A DNA stretch of 64,000 nt from positions 186,001-250,000 of the forward strand of contig NZ_FMIZ01000005.1 of NCBI RefSeq assembly GCF_900095865.1, written 5' to 3'. Under the pieces are notes generated by a model. That model had not been told where the DNA came from, did not search any database, and saw nothing but the letters and a program-made list of their open reading frames with translations. A program made the position numbers and the translations under genes. The stretch is from Massilioclostridium coli (GTDB taxonomy: Bacteria; Bacillota; Clostridia; Oscillospirales; Ruminococcaceae). This document shows, one piece after another, positions 25,524 through 33,619 of the stretch; positions within the stretch are counted from its first letter, which is position 1, and the number at the start of each line of letters is the position of its first letter.

Positions 25524-26221
25524 ATATCATGGCATTTGATAGTTCCGCCAAAGTGGCAAGTGTTGCAGTTTGCAGTGAAACAGAAATTTTAGCGGAATTC
25601 AGTACCAACACAGGGCTGACCCATTCCCAGACCCTTTTGCCAATGGCAGAACAGGTGTTGGCCTGCGCAAATATTTCCATGGAACAAATTGACGCTTTTG
25701 CGGTTGCTTCTGGTCCGGGCTCTTTTACTGGCTTGCGGATCGGGATTTCCGCTGTGAAAGGGATGGCCCAAGTATTGGACAAACCATGTATTGGTGTTTC
25801 TACCTTAGAAGGGCTAATCCAGAATTTACAGGGGTTTGATGGAATTGGATGCGCAGTTATGGACGCTAGATGTAACCAAGTATACAATTGTCTATATTCC
25901 CTAGGGGAACAGCCAAAACGGCTCTGTGATGACCGTGCCCTTACGATTGCGGAACTAACAGAAGAACTGAAAACATATCATCAAAAGATTATTTTAGTTG
26001 GTGATGGAGCGGATTTATGTTATAATAAAATGGATGGGCAACTGGAACAGCTTGTTCTGGCTCCCATTGCTTTGCGGAAACAACGCGCAAGCAGTATAGG
26101 GCTTTGTGCCCATGTTTTATATCAACAAGGAAAAGCAGTACCTGCTCAGGCATTGATGCCATCGTATTTGCGGCTATCTCAGGCCGAACGGATGCGTCAA
26201 GCCGCACAACAGAATCAATAG
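25520..26221 (+). CDS. tsaB: tRNA t6A biosynthesis protein TsaB
   Basis: The scaffold partner of TsaD in t6A synthesis. The TTG at 25520 overlaps the tsaE stop and gives MNIMAFDSSAKVASVAV, which matches the family start; an ATG at 25529 would remove three residues. The ASKHA fold is visible: FDSSAKVASVA as the first strand pair, THSQTLLPMAEQVL, then AVASGPGSFTGLRIGISAVKG, the highly conserved core. The length (233) is normal. TsaD itself is 20 kb away at 46.5-47.5 kb with rimI, so the usual tsaE-tsaB-rimI-tsaD cluster is split. The next gene, rpiB, starts 13 bases later. Confidence 0.95.
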   Translation: MNIMAFDSSAKVASVAVCSETEILAEFSTNTGLTHSQTLLPMAEQVLACANISMEQIDAFAVASGPGSFTGLRIGISAVKGMAQVLDKPCIGVSTLEGLIQNLQGFDGIGCAVMDARCNQVYNCLYSLGEQPKRLCDDRALTIAELTEELKTYHQKIILVGDGADLCYNKMDGQLEQLVLAPIALRKQRASSIGLCAHVLYQQGKAVPAQALMPSYLRLSQAERMRQAAQQNQ

Positions 26222-26234
26222 GAGGATCAATAAA

Positions 26235-26672
26235 ATGATAGCATTAGGTAGTGACCATGGCGGTTTTGAATTAAAACAGGAAATTATGGCTTATTTAAAA
26301 GAGAAAAATATTCCCTTTAAAGATTATGGCACTTATTCTACAGAATCCTGCGATTATGCTGATTATGCGGAATTAGCCTGTAATGCGATTGTTGCTGGCG
26401 AATGTGAAAAAGGAATTTTGATTTGTGGAACAGGCATTGGTATTTCTATGGCTGCGAATAAAATAAAAGGAATCCGGGCTGCTGCATGTTCCGAGCATTT
26501 TTCCGCAAAATATACCCGTTTACACAATGATGCCAATGTACTTTGCCTGGGCGGCAGAGTAATTGGACCTGGTACTGCTTGTGAACTGGTGGATTTATTT
26601 TTAAATACTGAATTTGAGGGTGGGCGCCATGCGCTCCGTGTAAATAAAATTACGGCGTTGGAAAACAAATAA
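26235..26672 (+). CDS. rpiB: Ribose 5-phosphate isomerase B
   Basis: Interconverts ribulose 5-phosphate and ribose 5-phosphate, supplying ribose for PRPP and nucleotides. [18 protein letters not shown] carries the SDHxG motif with its catalytic-site histidine. [20 protein letters not shown] carries the catalytic cysteine. [18 protein letters not shown] completes the phosphate site. The length (145) is standard and the ATG has GGAGG about 8 bases upstream. It sits between tsaB and upp in the fhs operon; rpiB-upp is a frequent pair in Firmicutes. A second, divergent RpiB-like gene lies at 49.1-49.7 kb and lacks this histidine. Confidence 0.95.
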   Translation: MIALGSDHGGFELKQEIMAYLKEKNIPFKDYGTYSTESCDYADYAELACNAIVAGECEKGILICGTGIGISMAANKIKGIRAAACSEHFSAKYTRLHNDANVLCLGGRVIGPGTACELVDLFLNTEFEGGRHALRVNKITALENK

Positions 26673-26686
26673 GGAGGAAAATACAA

Positions 26687-27316
26687 ATGAACAAACCTGT
26701 TATTATGGATCATCCATTGATCCAACACAAAATGTCTATTTTAAGGGATAAAAGCACTGGTTTTAAGGAATTCCGTGAATTGGTGTCCGAAATTGCAATG
26801 TTAATGTGCTACGAGGCTACCAGAGATTTACCTTTGGCGGAAGTGGATATTGAAACCCCTTTGGCAATTGCAAAAACCAAAGTAATCGCTGGTAGAAAGA
26901 TTGTGTTTGTACCAATTTTACGTGCTGGACTTGGTATGGTGGATGGTATGTTAAAATTGGTTCCAGCTGCACGTGTTGGGCATGTTGGGATGTACCGTGA
27001 TCCAGAAACTTTTGTACCACATGAATATTACTGTAAATTGCCACCAAACATGGACCAAAGGGAAGTTATTGTATTGGATCCAATGTTGGCTACCGGCGGT
27101 TCCGCCATTGATGCGATTGACGCAATTAAAAAGCGTGGATGTAAAAGCATTAAATTTATGTGTTTGGTAGCTGCTCCAGAAGGTTTGAACGCATTGCAGG
27201 AAAAACACCCTGATGTTCAGATTTATGCAGCTGCTTTGGATCAGTGCTTGAATGAACACAAATATATTGTTCCTGGTCTTGGCGATGCGGGAGACCGTAT
27301 TTTTGGAACAAAATAG
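26687..27316 (+). CDS. upp: Uracil phosphoribosyltransferase
   Basis: Salvages uracil by joining it to PRPP, giving UMP. The protein opens with [20 protein letters not shown], the family signature. [20 protein letters not shown] is the next conserved block. The PRPP loop is [17 protein letters not shown], and the uracil site is [16 protein letters not shown] at the C-terminus. The 209-residue length is exact for the family. The ATG follows AAGGAGG with 8 bases spacing. It is the last gene of the fhs-tsaE-tsaB-rpiB-upp operon and is followed by a terminator. Confidence 0.97.
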   Translation: MNKPVIMDHPLIQHKMSILRDKSTGFKEFRELVSEIAMLMCYEATRDLPLAEVDIETPLAIAKTKVIAGRKIVFVPILRAGLGMVDGMLKLVPAARVGHVGMYRDPETFVPHEYYCKLPPNMDQREVIVLDPMLATGGSAIDAIDAIKKRGCKSIKFMCLVAAPEGLNALQEKHPDVQIYAAALDQCLNEHKYIVPGLGDAGDRIFGTK

Positions 27317-27390
27317 TATTCGTTAAAAATACAGATAGAAAGTATTTTTATGGTATATTCATTTGCATGATTGCTTTCTAACAGAAATGG

Positions 27391-27424
27391 GACACTCGGG
27401 AGAAATTTCCTGAGTGTCTTTGTA
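27391..27424 (+). terminator. Terminator of the fhs-upp operon
   Basis: GACACTCGGG and CCTGAGTGTC pair (one G-T) over an 8-base loop, followed by TTTGT. It starts about 75 bases after the upp stop. Confidence 0.7.
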
Positions 27425-27479
27425 TATCAGCTGTATGTGATAGGAATAAATACCATATACTGATTTTGGGGGTGGAAAT

Positions 27480-27914
27480 ATGAAATTTTGGCCTATTTCA
27501 AAAAAATCAATTTTTGTACAGGATTTATTTTGCATAATCATTTGGTTTGTATTATCTATTTTTCCTTTTTTATATATTCAGCAATATACCATTTGGTGGT
27601 ATGTTACTTTACTCCCTTTACTGGTGCTTTTTCTTTTTTTTGCCGTTTTTTATTTTCCAGCCCGATACCGCAATAGTGGATACTGTTTCACAAAAAACCA
27701 TGTGGCATATCAAACTGGGGTTTTTGTAAAACGTCAACATATTGTAAAACGCAACAGGATTGTTTCAGTGGCTTTGATTTGTAACCCTTGGACTCCGATT
27801 TTGGGGATTGCTTCTGTTACTGTTAAAACCACGGGGGCAAACTTGCATATTCCTTATCTACCATTCAATCAAGCAGAAGCAATTGTCGCGCAATTAACGA
27901 CGGAAAGGGGCTAA
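27480..27914 (+). CDS. PH-domain membrane protein, YdbS-like (144 aa)
   Basis: The ATG has GGGGGTGG 4 bases upstream. Two adjacent membrane helices occupy about residues 17-60. They are followed by YRNSGYCFTKNHVAYQTGVF and KRQHIVKRNRIVSVALICNP, the conserved beta strands of the bacterial PH domain (bPH2). The domain ends TTGANLHIPYLPFNQAEAIV. The architecture and size match YdbS of Bacillus, which with its partner YdbT has been linked to resistance to certain bacteriocins and envelope stress. It lies just upstream of a YdbT-like gene, two bases apart, so the pair is one operon. Which ligand the PH domain binds is not known. Confidence 0.85.
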   Translation: MKFWPISKKSIFVQDLFCIIIWFVLSIFPFLYIQQYTIWWYVTLLPLLVLFLFFAVFYFPARYRNSGYCFTKNHVAYQTGVFVKRQHIVKRNRIVSVALICNPWTPILGIASVTVKTTGANLHIPYLPFNQAEAIVAQLTTERG

Positions 27915-27915
27915 T

Positions 27916-29349
27916 ATGGAATTTCAACACCCACATCCTGTCCAAATTATCCGCAATACTTCTCGTTTTTGGCTTTTATTACTATTGCCAGTGTTGCGTG
28001 GCTTTTTATTTTCTGGAGGAAACTTATATGTTTGGATGAAAGGCGCTTGGATGGACCTTTTAGTATTGGTTGCCATTGTACTCTTTGGATATTTAAGTTG
28101 GTATTTTAATACGTTTTATGTGGGAAAAGATGGCGTTTATATCCATAAAGGAATATTTTTAATTCAACAGTATGTTATCCCATACGAAATGATTTCCTCC
28201 ATCACAGTGGAAAATCCTTTTTATCTATCCCCAATACGAGGTAGTTATGTAAAGTTGGATACTGATGCAGGGAATGTTCGTCAAGCTGATTTATCTTTTG
28301 TGATGAAACGGAAGGATGTCGAACGTTTAGTAAAATATGCCCAGGAAAAACTGGTTGGAGATGCAAAAAACATGGGACGCATCTATAGCCCTCGATTGTG
28401 GTATATTGCTATTTTGTCCTTGATTTCCTCGAATAGTTTAACAGGGGTTTTGTTTGCGTCCACTTTAATTTCCCAAAGCGGAAATCTGCTTGGGAAAGAG
28501 TTTGAAGATATGTTGGTGACGAATCTCACAAAAATAGCGGAGCTACTAGCGTTTGGAATTCCACCTGCGGCAGCTATTTTAGCATATCTTTTATTGGGTG
28601 GATGGGGATTGGCTTTTTTGCTCAATATTATCCGCAACAAAGATTTTTCAGTCAACCGTCGAAATCAGAGTATGACAATCCGTGCGGGTATTCTAATCCC
28701 AAGATATTATTGTTTTAATATTGGGAGGATTAACTTGGTAGAAATCCGTCAAACCTTGTTTACCAAAGTATTGGGGTATTATTCTGTGTATATCAATTGT
28801 GCTGGATATGGTAAACTCAAAAACGGGACATCTGTGTTAATCCCAGCGGCAGAGCGGCGGGAAGCGATGCGAAACCTTAATCTATTGTTTCCCGAAATCC
28901 AATTTGTAAAGCGGGATATTAAACCAAAACCAGTGGATTTTAGAAGATTTATTTTTATCCCGACTATTATTATTGTTGTTTTTGCGGTTATTATTGCAGG
29001 ATCTTATCTGTTTTTTCCGGGGTTCCGCGGATTAATTTTGTTTGTGGGAATTATGATTGAGATTATTCCGGTGCTGTACTTGATTGTCCGCATGATTAGT
29101 TATAGCCATACAGGGATTGGATATAGCCAGGGAATGTTAACAGCCAGCTATACCAAACGGTTATTATTTTGCCGTGTTTCTATGCCAAGGGAAAAAGTAT
29201 CCAAAATTGTATATCGCCAAAATTTATTGCAAAAAAGTACAGGTTGTTGTGATGTAGTTATCTACACATATTCTGAAGGTACAAAACGGCATATTATTCG
29301 GAATTTAAATCAAACAGAAGTGCAAGAATTGTTAAAACACAGTATTTAG
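27916..29349 (+). CDS. PH-domain membrane protein, YdbT-like (477 aa)
   Basis: The ATG has AAAGGGG about 5 bases upstream and follows the YdbS-like gene directly. The protein has three copies of a two-helix-plus-bPH2 unit. The first PH part reads YVGKDGVYIHKGIFLIQQYV then IPYEMISSITVENPF. The second reads VNRRNQSMTIRAGILIPRYY. The third reads GIGYSQGMLTASYTKRLLFC. The helices between them (about 20-70, 155-235 and 345-395) anchor it in the membrane. This three-unit layout is typical for YdbT. Paired with YdbS it is thought to form a membrane complex; the work in Bacillus suggests a part in envelope defence. That role is inferred here. There is no terminator close behind it. Confidence 0.85.
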   Translation: MEFQHPHPVQIIRNTSRFWLLLLLPVLRGFLFSGGNLYVWMKGAWMDLLVLVAIVLFGYLSWYFNTFYVGKDGVYIHKGIFLIQQYVIPYEMISSITVENPFYLSPIRGSYVKLDTDAGNVRQADLSFVMKRKDVERLVKYAQEKLVGDAKNMGRIYSPRLWYIAILSLISSNSLTGVLFASTLISQSGNLLGKEFEDMLVTNLTKIAELLAFGIPPAAAILAYLLLGGWGLAFLLNIIRNKDFSVNRRNQSMTIRAGILIPRYYCFNIGRINLVEIRQTLFTKVLGYYSVYINCAGYGKLKNGTSVLIPAAERREAMRNLNLLFPEIQFVKRDIKPKPVDFRRFIFIPTIIIVVFAVIIAGSYLFFPGFRGLILFVGIMIEIIPVLYLIVRMISYSHTGIGYSQGMLTASYTKRLLFCRVSMPREKVSKIVYRQNLLQKSTGCCDVVIYTYSEGTKRHIIRNLNQTEVQELLKHSI

Positions 29350-29415
29350 ACGAAAAGTGACAGCGAATTTGTCGATAAAATAAGAATTTTTTATTAATAA
29401 AATGATGAATAACTA

Positions 29416-29444
29416 TTGCGAAATTATAAATAAAATGGTATACT
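29416..29444 (+). promoter_or_regulatory. Promoter of the tiny membrane protein gene
   Basis: TTGCGA (29416-29421) and TATACT (29439-29444) are 17 bases apart, about 32 bases before the ATG at 29477. Confidence 0.8.
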
Positions 29445-29476
29445 TAATTTAGTGGAAAAAACTAGGAGGGGATACT

Positions 29477-29611
29477 ATGCGCAATGGTTTATCTGAAAAA
29501 TCGATTTTTAATGCTGGTAATCTGAAAACCGCATTATTTATTATGGGAGGATTGCTATTTTTATTGGTATTGCCTTCTTTTATATTGTTATGGTTGTTTG
29601 TTATTCGTTAA
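29477..29611 (+). CDS. Single-span membrane microprotein (44 aa)
   Basis: An ATG with AGGAGGGG 5 bases upstream opens a 44-codon frame. The product starts MRNGLSEKSIFNAGNLKTAL and continues with about 23 hydrophobic residues (MGGLLFLLVLPSF and on), ending WLFVIR. It is therefore a tail-anchored or single-pass membrane peptide with a 17-residue hydrophilic head. A near-consensus promoter precedes it and a 20-bp perfect hairpin terminator begins inside its stop codon. Promoter, ribosome site, frame and terminator together argue strongly for a real monocistronic gene. I do not recognise the family. It is too short for most gene finders and could be missed in annotation. Confidence 0.75.
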   Translation: MRNGLSEKSIFNAGNLKTALFIMGGLLFLLVLPSFILLWLFVIR

Positions 29612-29656
29612 GAAAAAGGGTTGGCATTGGATAGATGCCAACCCTTTTTCTTAAAT
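29608..29656 (+). terminator. Very stable terminator overlapping the microprotein stop codon
   Basis: Two 20-base arms (29608-29627 and 29635-29654) pair perfectly over a 7-base loop. The 3' arm contains CCCTTTTTC, giving the T-run. The TAA stop codon lies at 29609-29611, within the 5' arm. The sequence from 29657 to 29895 shows nothing I can identify. Confidence 0.9.
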
Positions 29657-29895
29657 AGGATATTATATACAGTTGAGAAATTTAAATAAGTATTATCATC
29701 GAAAATAGTGTATTTATTTATCTCAAACATTTGTATTTTGAGCATGGCAGTATAAACGAATACTTCCTAATATAAATTGCTAAAGTTACAGTTTAAACAA
29801 AAATAATTCCTTTTTGATAAAGCATAAAAATTAAATTGGAGCACATTCCATCTTTTGCGTTATCTATAGTTTTGAGATGGAAAAATCAAGTAGAT

Positions 29896-31032
29896 TTATT
29901 GTATTATTGGTTTTTGAAGGTAATCTTGCCCTGCTTTTTGGATTTGCGGTGTGGTCATATAAAATAAATCGGTCGCTTTGCTGTCCAGTGCTGCTTGTTT
30001 GGGAAACTGTCGCGCTAATTTAGGAAAATCAGGTGATACTGGAATGGTAGAGGCTGTCCTGATTTTGGATAACAATTCTTTTCCTTTTTGGTTCATGCCC
30101 AGTACACGGCCATAAAGAGGGGAGGACTCTAGGTTTGCTTTTTGTATGTCAAGGAAACGGTAAGATAAAATCCTCCTCAAACGGGACATCGTGTAACGCT
30201 TTGTTTTTACAATAGATAAAAATTGCTCAGAAGATGTGGCAATCTTTCCAGATTCGTAAAGGCGGTTTTCTAAGCCTTCGGACACATCAGGAAGCTCTGC
30301 CCACTGTTGCTTGGTAGTAGTGCGTATTAGATAAAGCAATACCATCTCTAACTGTTCCGGATTGGAACGCAGAGAGGGCTGATAAATATCTCGGCAGTTT
30401 TGGGGGATAAAATTTTCCCAGCTAGTTTGCCCTCTGAGATAGGAAGCACTGGCGAAATCTCCGGTTGGTATCTCACTGTCATGGCTAGCTCCCTGGCGCT
30501 GTATAGTCAACCATTCAAACTGGAAACCCAACTGTTTTGCGGCCTTAATATATTCAACTCCCAATGTGTTGTTAGGGAAATCCAGTAAATATCCCTTTTT
30601 TCCAAGTGCCCTTCTCCGTGCAGCGGGATAGCTTAACCCCTGTTTTAATAATTGTTGCATTTCTGGGGATTGGTTGATATTAAGGCATTGGTTTGCACAT
30701 TCCATTAAGGAGGAAATATCACCGGATTCACTTCCAAAACTGATACAATCCACAATTCCCAGGCTTCCTAAAAGTCCAATTCCCCCCAAAGCAAAACGTT
30801 CCGCTGAACTACATGCAAATGATGTGGGAAGTTCTAGTACCAGGTCAACGCCGGATTGTATCGCAGCTTTTGCCCGAATCCATTTAGAATAACAGGAAAT
30901 AGACCCACGTTGAGTGAGATGGCCACTCATGACAGCAATGATATGGGTAGCTTGTTTTCTGGTTTGTTGGATTTGGTAAGCATGACCGTTGTGGAAAGGG
31001 TTGTATTCTGCAATAATGCCAGCTACTTTCAT
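29896..31032 (-). CDS. tmcAL: tRNA(Met) cytidine acetate ligase (TmcAL/YlbM)
   Basis: Makes N4-acetylcytidine at the wobble position of elongator tRNA-Met from acetate and ATP. MKVAGIIAEYNPFHNGHAYQ holds the nucleotidyltransferase HxGH motif. GVDLVLELPTSFACSSAERF and ISFGSESGDI are family hallmarks, and FPNNTLGVEYIKA is the conserved N-L-x-EY-K segment. The C-terminal half is helical and tRNA-binding. The length (378) is slightly short of the usual 390-410. The ATG follows AAAGGAG with about 7 bases spacing. It diverges from ackA, whose product makes ATP from acetyl phosphate while releasing acetate; the shared substrate may be coincidence. Confidence 0.93.
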   Translation of the reverse strand: MKVAGIIAEYNPFHNGHAYQIQQTRKQATHIIAVMSGHLTQRGSISCYSKWIRAKAAIQSGVDLVLELPTSFACSSAERFALGGIGLLGSLGIVDCISFGSESGDISSLMECANQCLNINQSPEMQQLLKQGLSYPAARRRALGKKGYLLDFPNNTLGVEYIKAAKQLGFQFEWLTIQRQGASHDSEIPTGDFASASYLRGQTSWENFIPQNCRDIYQPSLRSNPEQLEMVLLYLIRTTTKQQWAELPDVSEGLENRLYESGKIATSSEQFLSIVKTKRYTMSRLRRILSYRFLDIQKANLESSPLYGRVLGMNQKGKELLSKIRTASTIPVSPDFPKLARQFPKQAALDSKATDLFYMTTPQIQKAGQDYLQKPIIQ

Positions 31033-31075
31033 TGTGATTCTCCTTTGAAATTTTTGTGGAATCTAAGGGTTTGCC

Positions 31076-31104
31076 TTGAAATTTACCGGTGTTTGTAATA
31101 TTAT
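31076..31104 (+). promoter_or_regulatory. Sigma-A promoter of ackA
   Basis: TTGAAA (31076-31081) and TATTAT (31099-31104) are 17 bases apart. A small hairpin (CTGGT/ACCAG) follows in the leader before the AGGAGG site. Confidence 0.75.
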
Positions 31105-31155
31105 ATAGTATAGCAAATATACTGGTTTTTTACCAGAACAATAGGAGGATAACAT

Positions 31156-32364
31156 ATGAAAATTTTGGTTTCTAATGCAGGAAGCTCATCCCTGAAATAC
31201 CAGTTGATCAATATGGATGACGGACAGGTCATCGCAAAAGGGGTATGCGGTAGAATTGGAATTGGTGGGGAAATTTCCCATAAAACATTTGATGGTAGAA
31301 AATTTGAATCTGATTGTGATTTTCCAACCCATACCGAAGCGTTCCAGAAAGTTGTGGAACTGTTAATAAGCAAAGAATATGGTGTGATCCAATCTATGGA
31401 TGAAATTTCCGCTGTTGGCCACCGTGTTGTACAGGGAGCGGAATATTTTTCAGAATCTGTTCTAATTACTCCAGAGGTAATTGACGTGATCCGTAAAGTT
31501 TCTGATTTAGCTCCATTACATAATCCAGCACATATTTTAGCAATCCAGGCATGTGAAAAGGTATTGGATCCATCCACTCCACAAGTGGCTGTTTTTGATA
31601 CCGCATTCCATCAAACAATGCCTCCAAAAGCATTTTTATATGGTGTTCCATATGAATATTATGAAAAATACAATATCAGAAAATACGGTTTCCATGGGAC
31701 TTCCCACCGCTTTGTCAGCAACCGTTTGGCTGCTTTGTTGGGAAAAGATATCAAGGATCTGAAAATCATCACTTGCCATTTAGGGAATGGTTCTTCCATC
31801 ACTGCAATTGATGGTGGAAAATCCGTGGATACCACCATGGGCTTTACTCCATTGGATGGTTTGTTAATGGGCACACGTTCTGGTGCGGTTGATCCATCCG
31901 TCGTAACTTATATTATGGAAAAGGAAAACCTGACACCTGCACAAATGAGTGACCTGCTGAATAAAAAATCCGGTTATTTAGGTGTTTCCGGCGTGTCTAG
32001 TGATGACAGAGACTTAAAAGCTGCTGCTGAAGAAGGAAATAAACGTGCCCAGATTACAAGGGAAATCCAATCTTACCAGATTAAAAAATATATTGGTTCC
32101 TATGCGGCTGCGATGGGCGGTGTGGATGCCATTGTATTTACTGGTGGTATTGGGGAACACAATGCGGAACTGCGTTACAATGTTTGCTCTGATATGGAAT
32201 TTATGGGCATTGCAATAGACGCTGCTAAAAATGAGGAAATGAATGCGAAAGAAGCAAAAGTTTCCGCAGAAAATTCCAAAGTACAGGTTTGGGTTATCCC
32301 AACCAACGAGGAACTCTTAATTGCACAGGATACCGAAAAAATTGTAAATGGCTTAAACAAATAA
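31156..32364 (+). CDS. ackA: Acetate kinase
   Basis: Interconverts acetyl phosphate plus ADP with acetate plus ATP, a main ATP-yielding step of fermentation. MKILVSNAGSSSLKYQLINM is the classic opening (xxNxGSSS). VAVFDTAFHQTMP contains the catalytic aspartate. HLGNGSSITAIDGGKSVDTT is the adenosine and phosphate site, and GLLMGTRSGAVDP supplies an active-site arginine. IVFTGGIGEHNAELR closes the nucleotide site. The length (402) is standard. The ATG follows AGGAGG with about 8 bases spacing. It is monocistronic: no pta gene is adjacent, and a terminator follows. Confidence 0.97.
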   Translation: MKILVSNAGSSSLKYQLINMDDGQVIAKGVCGRIGIGGEISHKTFDGRKFESDCDFPTHTEAFQKVVELLISKEYGVIQSMDEISAVGHRVVQGAEYFSESVLITPEVIDVIRKVSDLAPLHNPAHILAIQACEKVLDPSTPQVAVFDTAFHQTMPPKAFLYGVPYEYYEKYNIRKYGFHGTSHRFVSNRLAALLGKDIKDLKIITCHLGNGSSITAIDGGKSVDTTMGFTPLDGLLMGTRSGAVDPSVVTYIMEKENLTPAQMSDLLNKKSGYLGVSGVSSDDRDLKAAAEEGNKRAQITREIQSYQIKKYIGSYAAAMGGVDAIVFTGGIGEHNAELRYNVCSDMEFMGIAIDAAKNEEMNAKEAKVSAENSKVQVWVIPTNEELLIAQDTEKIVNGLNK

Positions 32365-32381
32365 GGAAATAAAAATAATGG

Positions 32382-32428
32382 TCCCTCATTTGCGACTATC
32401 TAGCAAATGAGGGATTATTTTATTTTTT
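32382..32428 (+). terminator. Terminator of ackA
   Basis: TCCCTCATTTGC (32382-32393) and GCAAATGAGGGA (32403-32414) pair perfectly over a 9-base loop, followed by TTATTTTATTTTTT. Confidence 0.9.
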
Positions 32429-32468
32429 AAAATAAAATATTTCTGGAGGATCAAAACATCGGATAACG

Positions 32469-32513
32469 TGGTATAATAGGTTTTATAGAGTTCCTCAACT
32501 GTTGGTTGAGGAA
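32469..32513 (+). promoter_or_regulatory. Extended -10 promoter and leader hairpin of the HTH/SHOCT-like gene pair
   Basis: TGGTATAAT (32469-32477) is an extended -10. About 14 bases later TTCCTCAAC (32491-32499) pairs perfectly with GTTGAGGAA (32505-32513). No T-run follows, so it is not a terminator. It may stabilise the 5' end or act as an operator. Confidence 0.55.
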
Positions 32514-32623
32514 AAAACAAACGGATGGTTTACAGGATTTCCGCAAATACAACCAATGGTACATTCTGTTTTGAGCTGGAATCCGATAAAATAAAGGCAT
32601 AAACAAAAAAGGAGTGAGTAATC

Positions 32624-33118
32624 ATGGAAACAACACTAGGTAAAAAATTTGCGGAATTACGAAAATTAAATGGATTTACACAAGATGAGATGGCGGAAAA
32701 ACTCGGCGTATCTCCCCAGGCGGTTTCCAAATGGGAAAACGATTTATCCTGTCCGGATATTATGCTGCTGCCGGATATCGCAAAACTATTTGATGTGACC
32801 ATTGATGAATTGTTTTCTGATCAACCAACAGCAAAAACGGTAATCTTACCAGAAGAGCAGCGGGTAGATATTGACAAGATGATGTTTAAAGTGGTAGTGG
32901 ACTCGAAAAAAGGGGACCGTGTTAGAGTAAATCTGCCCATGCCTTTGGTGCGTTTGGGGATTAGCATTGGGATGAAATTGCCACAAATCACGCAAAATGA
33001 GGCGTTGCGTGATTTGGACATAGAAAGTATTTTAAAATTAGTGGATAGCGGGGCAATCGGTCAGATTGTAGATGTGGATTCTTCTGATGGCGACCGTGTC
33101 CGGATAGTAGTGGAATAA
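32624..33118 (+). CDS. XRE-family regulator with C-terminal SHOCT-like domain (164 aa)
   Basis: The ATG follows AAAGGAG with about 8 bases spacing. Residues 5-65 form an HTH_3 domain: LGKKFAELRKLNGFTQDEMA, the recognition helix in VSPQAVSKWENDLSCPD, then LLPDIAKLFDVTIDELF. Residues about 88-164 form a second domain: DRVRVNLPMPLVRLGISIGM, then LDIESILKLVDSGAIGQIVD, then VDSSDGDRVRIVVE. This is the SHOCT-like fold found in YvlB-type and DUF4097-associated proteins. The next gene encodes the same second domain without the HTH. The pair is likely a small regulatory module that senses something at the envelope, by analogy with YvlB relatives; this is inference. Confidence 0.8.
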   Translation: METTLGKKFAELRKLNGFTQDEMAEKLGVSPQAVSKWENDLSCPDIMLLPDIAKLFDVTIDELFSDQPTAKTVILPEEQRVDIDKMMFKVVVDSKKGDRVRVNLPMPLVRLGISIGMKLPQITQNEALRDLDIESILKLVDSGAIGQIVDVDSSDGDRVRIVVE

Positions 33119-33121
33119 TGT

Positions 33122-33385
33122 ATGAAGATTGTAATAAAACAACGTGGAAAAATCCCACTTTATTTTGGAATTCCCCACCGCCTGCTAACTGGAAAAGCAA
33201 TCTATAAACTTGCCAATTTGATTTTAAAAGAGGTAGGGAAACACCACAACATGGTGCCTTATTTTGATGGAAATGATCTGGAACAGTTGGCATTAGAGTT
33301 AAAAAGGACCAGAAAACAGTATGGAAAACTGGTATTGGTAGAAGTGGATGATTGTAATGGGGATTATGTTAAAATACAGTTATAG
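33122..33385 (+). CDS. Stand-alone SHOCT-like domain protein (87 aa)
   Basis: It starts 3 bases after the stop codon of the regulator, with no strong ribosome site of its own, so translation is probably coupled. The layout mirrors the second domain of that regulator. KIPLYFGIPHRLLTGKAIYK is in the position of the LPMPLVRLG segment. DGNDLEQLALELKRTRKQYG is in the position of the helical middle. LVLVEVDDCNGDYVKIQL closely parallels QIVDVDSSDGDRVRIVV at the end. A duplicated domain that lost the DNA-binding part is the simplest reading. It may form a mixed dimer with the regulator. No membrane segment is present. Confidence 0.65.
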   Translation: MKIVIKQRGKIPLYFGIPHRLLTGKAIYKLANLILKEVGKHHNMVPYFDGNDLEQLALELKRTRKQYGKLVLVEVDDCNGDYVKIQL

Positions 33386-33583
33386 ATTAATCTTGTTTTT
33401 AGGGATACTATCAGTAAAAATATGATAATAATGCGAGTTTAATATCTGAAAACAACAGCAACAATCCTCCATAAAGAAATATTTTTACGGGAATATAATA
33501 ATTTTGTATAGCGAAAAGCATAGATTCCCTGATAAAATCTTTTAAGAGATTTTTCCTTATAGAACAATTTATCAACGCAAGAA

Positions 33584-33617
33584 AAAAACCTACAGGAGAT
33601 TTCCTGTAGGTTTTTTA
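33584..33617 (-). terminator. Terminator of the purine operon (works in both directions)
   Basis: AAAACCTACAGGA and TCCTGTAGGTTTT pair perfectly over a 4-base loop. On the minus strand it is followed by a T-run just after purD. It would also end plus-strand transcription from the regulator pair. Confidence 0.9.
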
Positions 33618-33619
33618 TT

